Shown here in pieces: positions 15,969-24,270 of a stretch of 50,485 nt of DNA; positions within the stretch are counted from its first letter, which is position 1, and the number at the start of each line of letters is the position of its first letter. The translations under genes were made by a program, and so were the position numbers. Origin of the DNA: Pseudanabaena biceps PCC 7429 (GTDB lineage Bacteria; Cyanobacteriota; Cyanobacteriia; Pseudanabaenales; Pseudanabaenaceae); assembly GCF_000332215.1 (NCBI RefSeq), contig NZ_ALWB01000011.1, positions 1 through 50,485 on the forward strand, given 5' to 3'. The notes beneath the pieces are model-generated. The model made no database searches. It saw nothing but the letters and a program-made list of their open reading frames with translations, and had not been told where the DNA came from.

Positions 15969-18559
15969 CTAAAGGTATCGCTAAGCGTAGTATTTCCACT
16001 GGATGGAGTGGTAAAAGTATGATTCTGTCCGCTTTGCCAAACCGTATTTCCTTGGGAATCCAGCTTAACAAACTTATATTCAAAAGCAGTCGAAGCAGGT
16101 AAAGAAACCGTCACACTCCAAATGGGATAATTTGAAGAAGAAAGCTTAATTCCTGAAGATGGCTCCCAATTACTCAATAATGGACTATTACCCACGAGAT
16201 AAATATTCTCACCTAGATTAGTATTAGCATTAACATTAAAGGTCACATTAGTTTGAGCCTTATCGCAAGCATAGCGCTGACAAACTACATTAGGAGCATC
16301 TCCTTTGCCTTCGTTCATCGCTACCACCAAATTAATATACTCACCCATCGCCCAACTGAGAGGACGCATAGACCGAGTAGCCGTACCAACTTGATAATTA
16401 GATGGTGTTGTTGTGTTCCAACCTGTGATGTCCACGTCCTGATTCCAAATCTGTTCTGGAATGAATCCAGCCTCAGATGAAAAGGCTTTGAGTGCTTGGT
16501 CATAACTTTTTCCGACAGAACCATCACCCGACTTCGCAATTTCATAAATACCACGCTCAGCAGTAAATATGGGCCAAAGACGACCGCGAGTCAAACGATC
16601 CTGATTACTATTCTTATCGTTAAACACATCGCCACTATTTGTCTCTCCATAACCATCAAAGTTATAACGGAACCAAGCATCACCTTTATTTGATAGAGTT
16701 TGTTTGAGAATAGCATCGTATTCAGGAATAGTTTCGAGAATTGTCCAATCGTTCGGACTCATAGTTCCCATACGCACTAATTCAAGAAATCCACCATCAA
16801 TAACATCACGCTGATCATGCTTACCACCACCATTACCAAAAGTAAGCTGATCGCCATCGTTAGGATTTTTGTTGTCTGTAAGGCGCACATAATACTTCTT
16901 ATTACCAAAAGATCCATTGGTCGTAAATGTCCAGTTAGCAACATTATTACGCCATCCATCGGCTATTTTGAGATAATACTTAGCAGCCTCTGGATCGTTT
17001 GCTTTAGTAGCTAAATCAGCCGCAGTTACTAAACCAGCAATCTCAGCAGCAATTGTGGAAGGAGAATATCCTGCCATTTCTTCCCATCGTTCTTGTCCAG
17101 TATAAGGACCATTGTGAGCCAAGAATTCGGCTGCCAACTTGATTTTTGACCAAAGATCAGTACGGTTGAGCTTCCAAGCCAAGATAATGGGCATGGCAGT
17201 TTCATCCATCTGACTACCATTCCACCAAATTTTGCCACTTACAAAGGTGTTTTGAGGAAATCTTCCAGCACGAGCATAGGGATTATCGCTATTGGTGGTT
17301 TGCATTTGCACGTTGAATAGATAATCTACGGCTTGATTAGCAGATGCTGTATCACCTGCCGCAATCAACGAGCTAGCAAATTTGAATAAATCCCGCGACC
17401 AAACCAGATGATATCCACCTTGATTAGCATCGCCATTTCCCTCGCCCCATGGTGTTCCTAGCCCAGCAATCATCGCTCCATTACTCTTGTCTTGGATCGT
17501 CTTGAGAGTCATAGCTGCAAGATAGTACTGATCGTCTGCTCGACCACCTTGATTCTTCAACCCTTGAGTATAGGTGAGCCAACCCTGAGTATAGGCGATC
17601 TCAGATTTCCCTAAATCACTCGTCAGAGTGGCATTAGCAACATTCATCGCATCAGTTTCACTACTACCAAAACCTAGTACGACATCAAAGGAAATGCTAC
17701 TGGCATTACTATTACTAAAATCAACCCAACCCATTTGGGCAACGTTACCTTGATATGCGCCATCATATTGCCAACTCATGGTCTTATCATTGCTACCACC
17801 AAAAAGATCCGTATATCCATCAGTTGTACCAACGAACCCATTAGATACCATTGCCACACCATTAACAGACTTCCAAGGTAAGGAAATACCTAATGCCGAA
17901 GCTGTTGAGTTAGGCTGAGAGGCAGCTAAAAAAGTACGCCCGTTAGCTGAAAGAGTTCTTGAGTTATCAGGTCCCGTTGAGGGATTGATATTACAGGCTA
18001 ACGGTTGATTGGAAGGGGTACCACTGCCACTGTTATTAATAGCAGGGTTATTCAGAAGATAGACATTGTAGTCTTTAACAGTTTTTCCAGCCTCCAAGGT
18101 CTCGAAGGTAACACGTTGAATAACGGTTGGGCGATCGGGATCGGTAAAGAACTTTTTCGTAATCTTCCATCGTTTATCGTCGTCGGTCGTGACTGCCTGC
18201 CATACCATCGATCGCTTATTAACTTGGGTAATTTGATGTTGCTTTTGCTTGCGTTCTTCATCTCCCCAAGTTTTCGCTGCATCGGTGATCAGGAATTGGA
18301 GATCGACATTCTGCACTGTATCTACAGTTGGATAAAAAACCTCCGTCAGAATACCCTCCCCACCAGTGAAATAAACATTGGATGTTTTACTTAAGGAAGT
18401 GCCTAGAAAATCCTTAGCTGAGGGAGCCCAAATAGAGGAAACTCCAGGAGCACAGGGGGAATTAGCCGCATTAGCCATACCCGTTCCTAAGAAAAGGAAA
18501 GAGCATAGACAGATAAAACTAGCTAGTAGCCAGTATTTCATTTTCGGTTTGCTATTCAT
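15965..18559 (-). CDS. Secreted GH15 glucoamylase with CBM20 starch-binding domain
   Basis: 864 aa. Signal peptide 1-31 (hydrophobic core 10-25, cleavage near MANA/ANS), then a glucodextranase-N-like beta domain (about 35-320), the GH15 (alpha/alpha)6 barrel (about 335-750) and CBM20 (about 768-864: VTFNVNANTNLGENIYLVGN, SNWEPSSGIKLS, FEYKFVKLD). Catalytic acid is probably E493 in ERWEEMAGYSPST and base E740 in RPLSWAMGEYI. It should release glucose from the non-reducing ends of starch or glycogen outside the cytoplasm. A secreted glucoamylase is uncommon baggage for a phototroph and suggests use of external glucan or turnover of exported glycogen. The stop codon lies in the terminal repeat of a type 3 element. 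Confidence 0.93.
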   Translation of the reverse strand: MNSKPKMKYWLLASFICLCSFLFLGTGMANAANSPCAPGVSSIWAPSAKDFLGTSLSKTSNVYFTGGEGILTEVFYPTVDTVQNVDLQFLITDAAKTWGDEERKQKQHQITQVNKRSMVWQAVTTDDDKRWKITKKFFTDPDRPTVIQRVTFETLEAGKTVKDYNVYLLNNPAINNSGSGTPSNQPLACNINPSTGPDNSRTLSANGRTFLAASQPNSTASALGISLPWKSVNGVAMVSNGFVGTTDGYTDLFGGSNDKTMSWQYDGAYQGNVAQMGWVDFSNSNASSISFDVVLGFGSSETDAMNVANATLTSDLGKSEIAYTQGWLTYTQGLKNQGGRADDQYYLAAMTLKTIQDKSNGAMIAGLGTPWGEGNGDANQGGYHLVWSRDLFKFASSLIAAGDTASANQAVDYLFNVQMQTTNSDNPYARAGRFPQNTFVSGKIWWNGSQMDETAMPIILAWKLNRTDLWSKIKLAAEFLAHNGPYTGQERWEEMAGYSPSTIAAEIAGLVTAADLATKANDPEAAKYYLKIADGWRNNVANWTFTTNGSFGNKKYYVRLTDNKNPNDGDQLTFGNGGGKHDQRDVIDGGFLELVRMGTMSPNDWTILETIPEYDAILKQTLSNKGDAWFRYNFDGYGETNSGDVFNDKNSNQDRLTRGRLWPIFTAERGIYEIAKSGDGSVGKSYDQALKAFSSEAGFIPEQIWNQDVDITGWNTTTPSNYQVGTATRSMRPLSWAMGEYINLVVAMNEGKGDAPNVVCQRYACDKAQTNVTFNVNANTNLGENIYLVGNSPLLSNWEPSSGIKLSSSNYPIWSVTVSLPASTAFEYKFVKLDSQGNTVWQSGQNHTFTTPSSGNTTLSDTFS

Positions 18560-18680
18560 AAGTCACATTACTAATTGATAAATTTGATGTGAATACCTGA
18601 TCGAAACTACAGGGCAAAGCGCTGAAAACGCGGCATCACAGGGAGAATCAAAGTTGGAATTGCTGCGCCAAGGGCTTTAA

Positions 18681-18781
18681 TACCAATTCACGAAAGTGTG
18701 ACAACACTTTTGTGAATTAAAAACCAAACCCAGTAAGGGTTTTCAGAGATCAAAATGGCGTAGCCATTTTGATTTTTGGTA
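18681..18781. repeat. Type 1 repeat element, complete (101 bp)
   Basis: TACCAA/TTGGTA ends; stems AATTCACGAAAGTGT/ACACTTTTGTGAATT and ATCAAAATGGC-GTA-GCCATTTTGAT (18749-18773); linker AACCCAGTAAGGGTT. Same orientation as 15347-15448. It ends seven bases before the stop of the cup gene, so it may double as that operon's terminator. Confidence 0.82.
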
Positions 18782-18787
18782 TAACAA

Positions 18788-20104
18788 TTATCGATAATCC
18801 TGACTTTGGATCGCGTTGATTCTGGCTGCTTGATCCATTCCATATTTAGGATTGCAAAAACGATTTAGTTGTCCTTCAAAATAATGACGATTGGCTAAGA
18901 GGTGTTTGGGGTTAGGATCGTCTAGAGGATAGAGAAAAGCGGCTCGACCTGCCTGAATTACTGCTGAGGTGACATTGTACATCGATCGCTGAAAACTCAC
19001 CGCCAATTGAATCAACATATCGTCTTCGCCCCGACAATATTGTTTGTAATAGTCCACTAGATATTGGGGGAGGAAGTGGTACATATCTTGGTGTAGTAGC
19101 GTGGGGGGAATGCCTGCGGAACCTACGGGAAATTTATCCGCATACAAGATACCGAAGTGGAAGTCCTGCTGATCGGTAGGAATTTCATGGGCTTGGGCAT
19201 TGTAGGATTTAGTGCCTCGGAAAGGTGAAGTGCGATAAAACACGGCTTCGACATAGGGGAAAGCTGCCTCATAGAGCCAAGTAAAACCCTTAGATTTGGG
19301 AACGATATCTAACCATTCACCACCGATGTTTACGCGGTGATAGATGGGGCGACCTGCGATCGCAAAAATACCATTTACTAGGAAATCCATCGCATCGGGA
19401 ACGCCCTTAAACCCGCCTTCATCGTAGATATCAGACATCTCGAAAAAGACGGGAGCCATAATTTCCCAAAATAGCCCAAGGACTGATGTCATTGTGGATT
19501 GACGACATTGCTCCATGAACATTTCAGGGAAAAGCTTGTATAGTCCCAGCATGACGGGATTATTTTTAAAGAAGGCTTTAATGGCGCGATCGGCATTCTG
19601 GCGATATTCCTCTGAATCCATATAGGGCTCTAGCTCGCCGCCCATACCACGATGCCAGAGCATGGCGCGCATACATTCTTCGGCAAACTCCATGTTGATG
19701 CGATCGTGGTAGAGATGGTGAAATAGCTTCGGAATTTTTGCCTTTAGTTCGCCCCTACTCATAAATTCTAGTAGTTCGGGATGGGCTGTGGCTTCACCAC
19801 GCCAGAATTTGAGATCGGCATTGTCGCCTGCATAGTGATTTGGCAGATCGAGATATTCTTGGGTTGGGAAGTATTTGAAGGCGGGAAGGGGGTCTAAAAA
19901 TACTTGCTCAGCTATGTACAGTAAGTCTCGCCAATAGAAGTCCATTGGTACGGCATAGGCTTTGTAAAGTCCGATAATCTGCATGAGATTTTCGGGCGTA
20001 TCGGGAAGCATTGAGCCACCTGCTTCTAGGCGATGGATGATCTCAGCGAGCGGATGGTTGGAAGGCGGTAGTTTCGTAGTGGGTTCGAGTAAGGTGCTGG
20101 TCAT
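18788..20104 (-). CDS. CO2 hydration protein, CupA/CupB (ChpY/ChpX) family
   Basis: 438 aa. Soluble subunit of the CO2-uptake form of cyanobacterial NDH-1 (NDH-1MS or MS'), proposed to hydrate CO2 to bicarbonate on the thylakoid using energy from electron flow. Signature LFHHLYHDRINMEF puts H130 and R135 at the numbers I recall for the zinc site of T. elongatus CupA, and NdhF here has E114 as the recalled partner. That, and the order ndhF-ndhD-cup, favours CupA, but cupS is absent downstream and CupB operons can look alike, so I leave the symbol open. Three tandem 13-bp repeats (20133-20171) lie just upstream of its start. Confidence 0.92.
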   Translation of the reverse strand: MTSTLLEPTTKLPPSNHPLAEIIHRLEAGGSMLPDTPENLMQIIGLYKAYAVPMDFYWRDLLYIAEQVFLDPLPAFKYFPTQEYLDLPNHYAGDNADLKFWRGEATAHPELLEFMSRGELKAKIPKLFHHLYHDRINMEFAEECMRAMLWHRGMGGELEPYMDSEEYRQNADRAIKAFFKNNPVMLGLYKLFPEMFMEQCRQSTMTSVLGLFWEIMAPVFFEMSDIYDEGGFKGVPDAMDFLVNGIFAIAGRPIYHRVNIGGEWLDIVPKSKGFTWLYEAAFPYVEAVFYRTSPFRGTKSYNAQAHEIPTDQQDFHFGILYADKFPVGSAGIPPTLLHQDMYHFLPQYLVDYYKQYCRGEDDMLIQLAVSFQRSMYNVTSAVIQAGRAAFLYPLDDPNPKHLLANRHYFEGQLNRFCNPKYGMDQAARINAIQSQDYR

Positions 20105-20132
20105 AATTTTTCCCTATTTTTTTCTTAATATT

Positions 20133-20171
20133 AAGCATTTAAATTAAGCATTTAAATTAAGCATTTAAATT
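20133..20171. repeat. Three perfect 13-bp tandem repeats upstream of cup
   Basis: AAGCATTTAAATT three times (20133-20145, 20146-20158, 20159-20171), in the ndhD-cup gap and 29 bases before the cup start on the minus strand. Function unknown; AT-rich, could affect translation or transcript stability. Confidence 0.85.
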
Positions 20172-20177
20172 CAGTAG

Positions 20178-20283
20178 TTAAGTAGCTGGACATAATTAAA
20201 ACCCAGAGTCAAAAGCTGTATCCTATGCTGTGCGTGCACTACAGCTTTTGGGGCTTTATATTTAATTGCATCAAGATACTTAA
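20178..20283. repeat. Type 3 repeat element, complete (106 bp), inside the ndhD-cup gap
   Basis: TTAAGTAGCTGGACATAATT at the left; the right end read on the minus strand begins TTAAGTATCTTGATG and continues CAATTAAA. Core stem AAAAGCTGTA with apex GTGCGTGC and right arm ACAGCTTTTGGGGCTTT. It sits within the ndhF-ndhD-cup operon and could partly terminate transcription before cup. Confidence 0.8.
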
Positions 20284-20315
20284 AGATAAATAAACTTCAA
20301 AGTTCTTTTGGTGCT

Positions 20316-21848
20316 TTAGTCTTTCCGAAAAGCTAAAAATATTTGCTCGTAGAGGGATGACTTGAGATTTGCACTAGCGACAACCGCTGTTTCGGGAACT
20401 CTGGCGATGATTTGGATGGCACTTACTTCGCTCCAGCGTACTAACCATGATGGCTGAACTCCCAGAATGACAATTAAGGCGGTAAGAATTAGAGCTGGTA
20501 ATTGTTCTAGTCCACTCACCTTAGGATAGTAAGCCGTATGATTGTCTAACTTGCCGAAACAGGTGCGATTAAGCAAAATTACGAAATATACGGCGGTAAG
20601 TCCCGTGCCGATGATCGAAAAGAGTGTGGGAATAGGGAATTTACTAAAGCTACCTTGGAAAATTAGGAATTCGGAAATGAATCCTACCAGTCCCGGAATA
20701 CCCGCACTTGCCATACCTCCAAGGATTAACAAGGCGCTAGTTGAAGGCAAGCCTCTCAAGGGGTTTAACAATCCATTTAAAACATCTAAATCCCTTGTAC
20801 CGACTTTTTCTTCGATCACACCGACGAGATAGAAAAGTAGTGCTAGCACTAGACCATGACTGACCATTTGAATGATGCCGCCAACCATACTTAAGGGAGT
20901 AGCTGCTGCTGCTGCCAAAAGAATATAGCTCATGTGACCGATGGAACTGTAGGCAACCATTCTCTTGATATCCTTTTGGGCGATCGCGGTCATGGCTCCG
21001 TACAGAATACCTAACCCAGCCCATAGCGCGATCCAAGGCGAGAGCAAAGCCCAAGCTTCAGGAAATAGTCCGACACAGAACCGAAACAAACCATAGGTTC
21101 CTAGCTTGGCGACGATACCACCCAGCATCATCACGGTTGGTGTTGTCGATTCGACATAGGCATCGGGTAACCAAGTATGGAAGGGGACAAAGGGGGCTTT
21201 GATCGTAAAGCCCAGTAGTAACACAACGAGGAGGGTAACTTGAATTTCAATGGGTAAGCTGAGCTCCTGTAAGGTCGTGTAGTCGAAAATTGGAGTAGGA
21301 CTGGCGGAGAGCCAACCCAGAGCCAAAAATCCTACTAAAACCAGAATTCCTGAAATAGCAGTGAAGATTAAGAACTTCATTGCGGCATAGCTGCGCTGTG
21401 TCCCGCCCCAGACCGCAATAACTAGATAAAGAGGTATTAACTCAATTTCATAGAAGAGAACGAATAGTAGGGTGTTGGTGGAGAGGATTGCGCCGCTTAC
21501 TCCCGCATGAATTAAGAGCATTAAGACATGGAAGAGGGTATTCCTTTCTTTGATTTCCCGATCGCAAAAACAGACGATCAACCAAGTGAGCAATCCATTT
21601 AGAACTACGAGGGGCAGCGATAGTCCGTCAATGCCAAGGCTGTAGTTTAATCCGAGGTTTTCGAGCCAAGGTAAATTTTCAGAAAATTGGAAGTTAGAAA
21701 TCTTGATATCAAATTTATAAAGTAGAAGAAAATCAAGAATGAGAATGGCGGTGGCGACGATCGCGGAGCCTTTTTTGACTTGATTTTGCGGTAGGAAAGC
21801 GATCGCTAAAGCCCCGATGACTGGCAACCAGATTAAAGCACTGAGCAT
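20316..21848 (-). CDS. ndhD: NDH-1 subunit D of the CO2-uptake type (NdhD3/D4)
   Basis: 510 aa, about 14 TM helices, NuoM/Mrp-antiporter-like proton-pumping subunit. Key residues are present: E134 in FVLFYEIELIPLYL (matching NuoM Glu144), K217 in GFTIKAPFVPFHTWLPDAY and K248 in AKLGTYGLFRF, plus KDIKRMVAYSSIGHMSYI. It lies between ndhF and the Cup protein, so it belongs to the NDH-1MS/MS' complex rather than to respiratory NDH-1L. In that complex, electron flow from ferredoxin is thought to drive CO2 hydration at the Cup-NdhF-NdhD tip. Starts 29 bp after ndhF. D3 versus D4 cannot be settled by eye. Confidence 0.93.
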   Translation of the reverse strand: MLSALIWLPVIGALAIAFLPQNQVKKGSAIVATAILILDFLLLYKFDIKISNFQFSENLPWLENLGLNYSLGIDGLSLPLVVLNGLLTWLIVCFCDREIKERNTLFHVLMLLIHAGVSGAILSTNTLLFVLFYEIELIPLYLVIAVWGGTQRSYAAMKFLIFTAISGILVLVGFLALGWLSASPTPIFDYTTLQELSLPIEIQVTLLVVLLLGFTIKAPFVPFHTWLPDAYVESTTPTVMMLGGIVAKLGTYGLFRFCVGLFPEAWALLSPWIALWAGLGILYGAMTAIAQKDIKRMVAYSSIGHMSYILLAAAAATPLSMVGGIIQMVSHGLVLALLFYLVGVIEEKVGTRDLDVLNGLLNPLRGLPSTSALLILGGMASAGIPGLVGFISEFLIFQGSFSKFPIPTLFSIIGTGLTAVYFVILLNRTCFGKLDNHTAYYPKVSGLEQLPALILTALIVILGVQPSWLVRWSEVSAIQIIARVPETAVVASANLKSSLYEQIFLAFRKD

Positions 21849-21877
21849 AGTTTGATTCCTAATTTAGAGATCTAGTT

Positions 21878-23713
21878 TTAGAGAGTGCGATTGAATAGTA
21901 ATAAAAGTAGAACTCCAATGCCGACTACGATTGTCAGGGTATAGAGTTGTAATTGCCCAAAGGTGCTGTAGCGAAGATTCTGACCGCTAAATAGGGTTGC
22001 CAAACCAAAGAAATTACCGACACCATCGACAAAGAAGCGATCGAACCAGTACATTTTCTGAGATATGCCATCGACTAATCCCACAATCGTGACTTTATAG
22101 AGTTTGGGGGTATAGAAATCGTTGGCTAAGAAGTTTTGCAAACCTTTCCATCCCAGTTGAATTGGCTTGGCAATGCCATCATTGAGATAGAGATATGCTC
22201 CTGTGGTTAGCCCTGCTATGTTTGCGCCTAATAACAGAAGGGCATCGGGACTGGTAACGATTGACCAGTCAGTAATGATTGCCAAAGAACTAAGAACCTG
22301 AGGGGTATGGAGTACAAAACCCGCTAGTAATGTCATTGGTAGGACAATTAGCCATAGAGGTTCGACGGATCTTTCGGTCATCTGTTTGGGTTTCCCGCCC
22401 CAAATTAGTCCGAATACACGTATTAAGCTCAAAGCCATCAAGCCATTAATTAGCAATATTAGTTCCGCTAAAGCAGGGTAGCTCTGCCATAGGTGCGAAA
22501 TTAAATCGAGCATGGCCCAGAATCCGCCAAGGGGAGGACAGCCGATCAAGCCGATCGCTCCAACTAAAAAGCACAATCCTGAAATCGGACGACGCTGCCA
22601 TAATCCGCCCATTTGGGTGAGATCTTGGGTGATATTGTTGGAAATAATGCTGCCTACTGACATTAGTAATAGGGCGATCGCTAAGGCATGGGACAACATC
22701 AAGAGATAGGCACTATGGATTTCTCCAGTCCCAACCGCAATAAAGATTAGTCCCATGAAGGCGCTGGTCAAGTAGGAGAGCGATCGCTTTACATCAATTT
22801 GGGCGATCGAGATTAATACCGTTCCTAAGGCTGTCGCCGCACCAACGGCGATCACTACCTGTTGGGTAAGAGGGGATAGAGCCAAGAGAGGGTAGAGCTT
22901 TACTAGAACCCAAGCTCCTGTCGCAACGATCACGGAGTTACGCAAAATCGTACTGGGTAGGGGTCCTTCCATCGCCTCATCTAGCCAGAGATGCAATGGG
23001 AATTGAGCGCATTTGCCCATAGGACCTACCATGAGGGCTAGGGTTACTAGGGTAATCGCGAGTGGATCAACGTTTGCCTTGCTAGCCCATTGGGTGAGTT
23101 CACTAAAGTTCCAAGTGCCAGTTAGGGGTAATAAGCCTACTACGCCCATTAATAGAATTAGGTCGCCTACCCGTTTGGTTAAGAAAGCATCCCTTGCACC
23201 TGTGACGACAAGAGACTGGTTGTACCAAATCCCTACGAGAAGGTAAGTACCTAAGGTGAGAACTTCAAGAATAACGTAACTAAAAAAGAGGGAGTCGCAT
23301 AGAACTAAGGAACACATGCCAGCTTCAAAAAGTGCTAGCAAGGCAAAAAATCTGCCCCAGCCCCAATCCATTTCCATATAGCCTACGGCGTAAATTTCGG
23401 CGAGAAGGCTTAACCCTGTGATTAAGACGATCGCGCCAACGTTAATTGCCGAAATCTGTAAATCAAGGTTGAAGTGCAATCCCCCCACAGTTAACCAAGG
23501 AAAGGACAACGAGTATTCTGGCTGTCCCCAAGCTACGGTCAATGCGGCGATTGCATGAATCAGGGAGACAAAGGTCATCAGGATATTGATGTAGCCTGCT
23601 GGTCTTGGCCCTGTTTTGCGGGTAATACTAGGAAACCAGACGATCGATAGCATTGCACCTACTAAGGAGTAGCAGGGAATTAGCCAGATCGTGTCCAGCC
23701 AGTTATTTATCAT
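21878..23713 (-). CDS. ndhF: NDH-1 subunit F of the CO2-uptake type (NdhF3/F4)
   Basis: 611 aa, NuoL/NdhF family, with a long C-terminal lateral helix region (about 520-590). Visible: E114 in AVGYMEMDWGWGRFF, at the number I recall for the zinc-linked Glu of NdhF3; E150-type Glu in YVILEVLTLGTYLLVG; TKRVGDLILLMG; HLWLDEAMEGPLPSTILRNS, where canonical NdhF has a HVWLPDAMEGPTP motif, a change typical of the CO2-uptake paralogues. First gene of ndhF-ndhD-cup. A promoter with a LysR-type dyad can be drawn just upstream (23737-23767), in line with NdhR/CcmR control in relatives. F3 versus F4 is not certain. Confidence 0.92.
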   Translation of the reverse strand: MINNWLDTIWLIPCYSLVGAMLSIVWFPSITRKTGPRPAGYINILMTFVSLIHAIAALTVAWGQPEYSLSFPWLTVGGLHFNLDLQISAINVGAIVLITGLSLLAEIYAVGYMEMDWGWGRFFALLALFEAGMCSLVLCDSLFFSYVILEVLTLGTYLLVGIWYNQSLVVTGARDAFLTKRVGDLILLMGVVGLLPLTGTWNFSELTQWASKANVDPLAITLVTLALMVGPMGKCAQFPLHLWLDEAMEGPLPSTILRNSVIVATGAWVLVKLYPLLALSPLTQQVVIAVGAATALGTVLISIAQIDVKRSLSYLTSAFMGLIFIAVGTGEIHSAYLLMLSHALAIALLLMSVGSIISNNITQDLTQMGGLWQRRPISGLCFLVGAIGLIGCPPLGGFWAMLDLISHLWQSYPALAELILLINGLMALSLIRVFGLIWGGKPKQMTERSVEPLWLIVLPMTLLAGFVLHTPQVLSSLAIITDWSIVTSPDALLLLGANIAGLTTGAYLYLNDGIAKPIQLGWKGLQNFLANDFYTPKLYKVTIVGLVDGISQKMYWFDRFFVDGVGNFFGLATLFSGQNLRYSTFGQLQLYTLTIVVGIGVLLLLLFNRTL

Positions 23714-23736
23714 ATAAACTCTATTGACTTATAGAA

Positions 23737-23767
23737 AATCATAATTAATTGTCTATGATTATTGCAA
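23737..23767 (-). promoter_or_regulatory. Candidate ndhF promoter with LysR-type operator dyad
   Basis: On the minus strand: TTGCAA (23767-23762), 18-bp spacer, TATGAT (23743-23738). Overlapping it is AATCATA-N10-TATGATT (23737-23760), a dyad with the T-N11-A form bound by LysR-type regulators such as NdhR/CcmR and CmpR. It ends 24 bp before the ndhF ATG. The pairing is seen; the regulator is inferred. Confidence 0.4.
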
Positions 23768-23929
23768 AGATATATCTAAATGAAAATAGGTTGATATATT
23801 GCTTTTTATCTATGGTTACGATTACTAAAGACTATTAATGTCACCCACTCCCTTCCCCGCCGAGGATTGGTGGGGTGGGTAAAGTTCCCTTATCCCTAAT
23901 TCTTGGCTTTGAGCGGTTTATGTCCTATA

Positions 23930-24030
23930 GCTATTTTTGATCAAAAAAACCACAAGGAAATTTTTGAAAGCGTTGCGAAGCAACGCTTCCAAAAATTTCC
24001 TTGGTTTGGGTTTGAGCGCAAAGTGCTCTT
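23930..24030. repeat. Type 2 repeat element, degenerate ends
   Basis: Stem AAGGAAATTTTTGAAAGCGT... (23954-24002) with loop GAA, flanks TTTTTGATCAAAAAAACC and TTTGGGTTTGAGCGCAAAG. The stem arms here pair better than in the copies at 3944 and 15250 (CGTTGC/GCAACG with no central mismatch), showing paired change. TACAGC/GCTGTA ends are lost. Confidence 0.7.
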
Positions 24031-24055
24031 AAGATGGCGAGGCGAGGTCAATTAA

Positions 24056-24100
24056 GTGAATTGTTGAGTGAATTATTGGGTGAATTATTGGGTGAATTGG
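24056..24100. repeat. 12-bp tandem repeats (3.75 units)
   Basis: GTGAATTGTTGA, GTGAATTATTGG, GTGAATTATTGG, GTGAATTGG in sequence, running into a HIP1 octamer. Located 170 bp upstream of ldpA. Confidence 0.8.
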
Positions 24101-24270
24101 CGATCGCGTCTTAACCTCTCTGAGGTTACAATCGATAACATCCCTAGCTATGAGGTTTTTCAGCGCTTAAATTACTGAGAGTTAATTGGGGCTTTGAGTT
24201 AGCTTGCTTCAAGCTATATTTGCCAAGCTACATTTGCTTTGAGCTACTTTGAGTAGATAGCGTTGAAATT

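Larger units (their letters stand above)
23714..24270. other. 557-bp divergent region between ndhF and ldpA
   Basis: Holds the candidate ndhF promoter (23737-23767), a GC-rich imperfect hairpin (about 23842-23880, ACCCACTCCC/TGGGGTGGGT), the degenerate type 2 repeat (23930-24030) and four 12-bp tandem units (24056-24100). One full HIP1 site follows at 24101. No gene seen. Confidence 0.6.
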
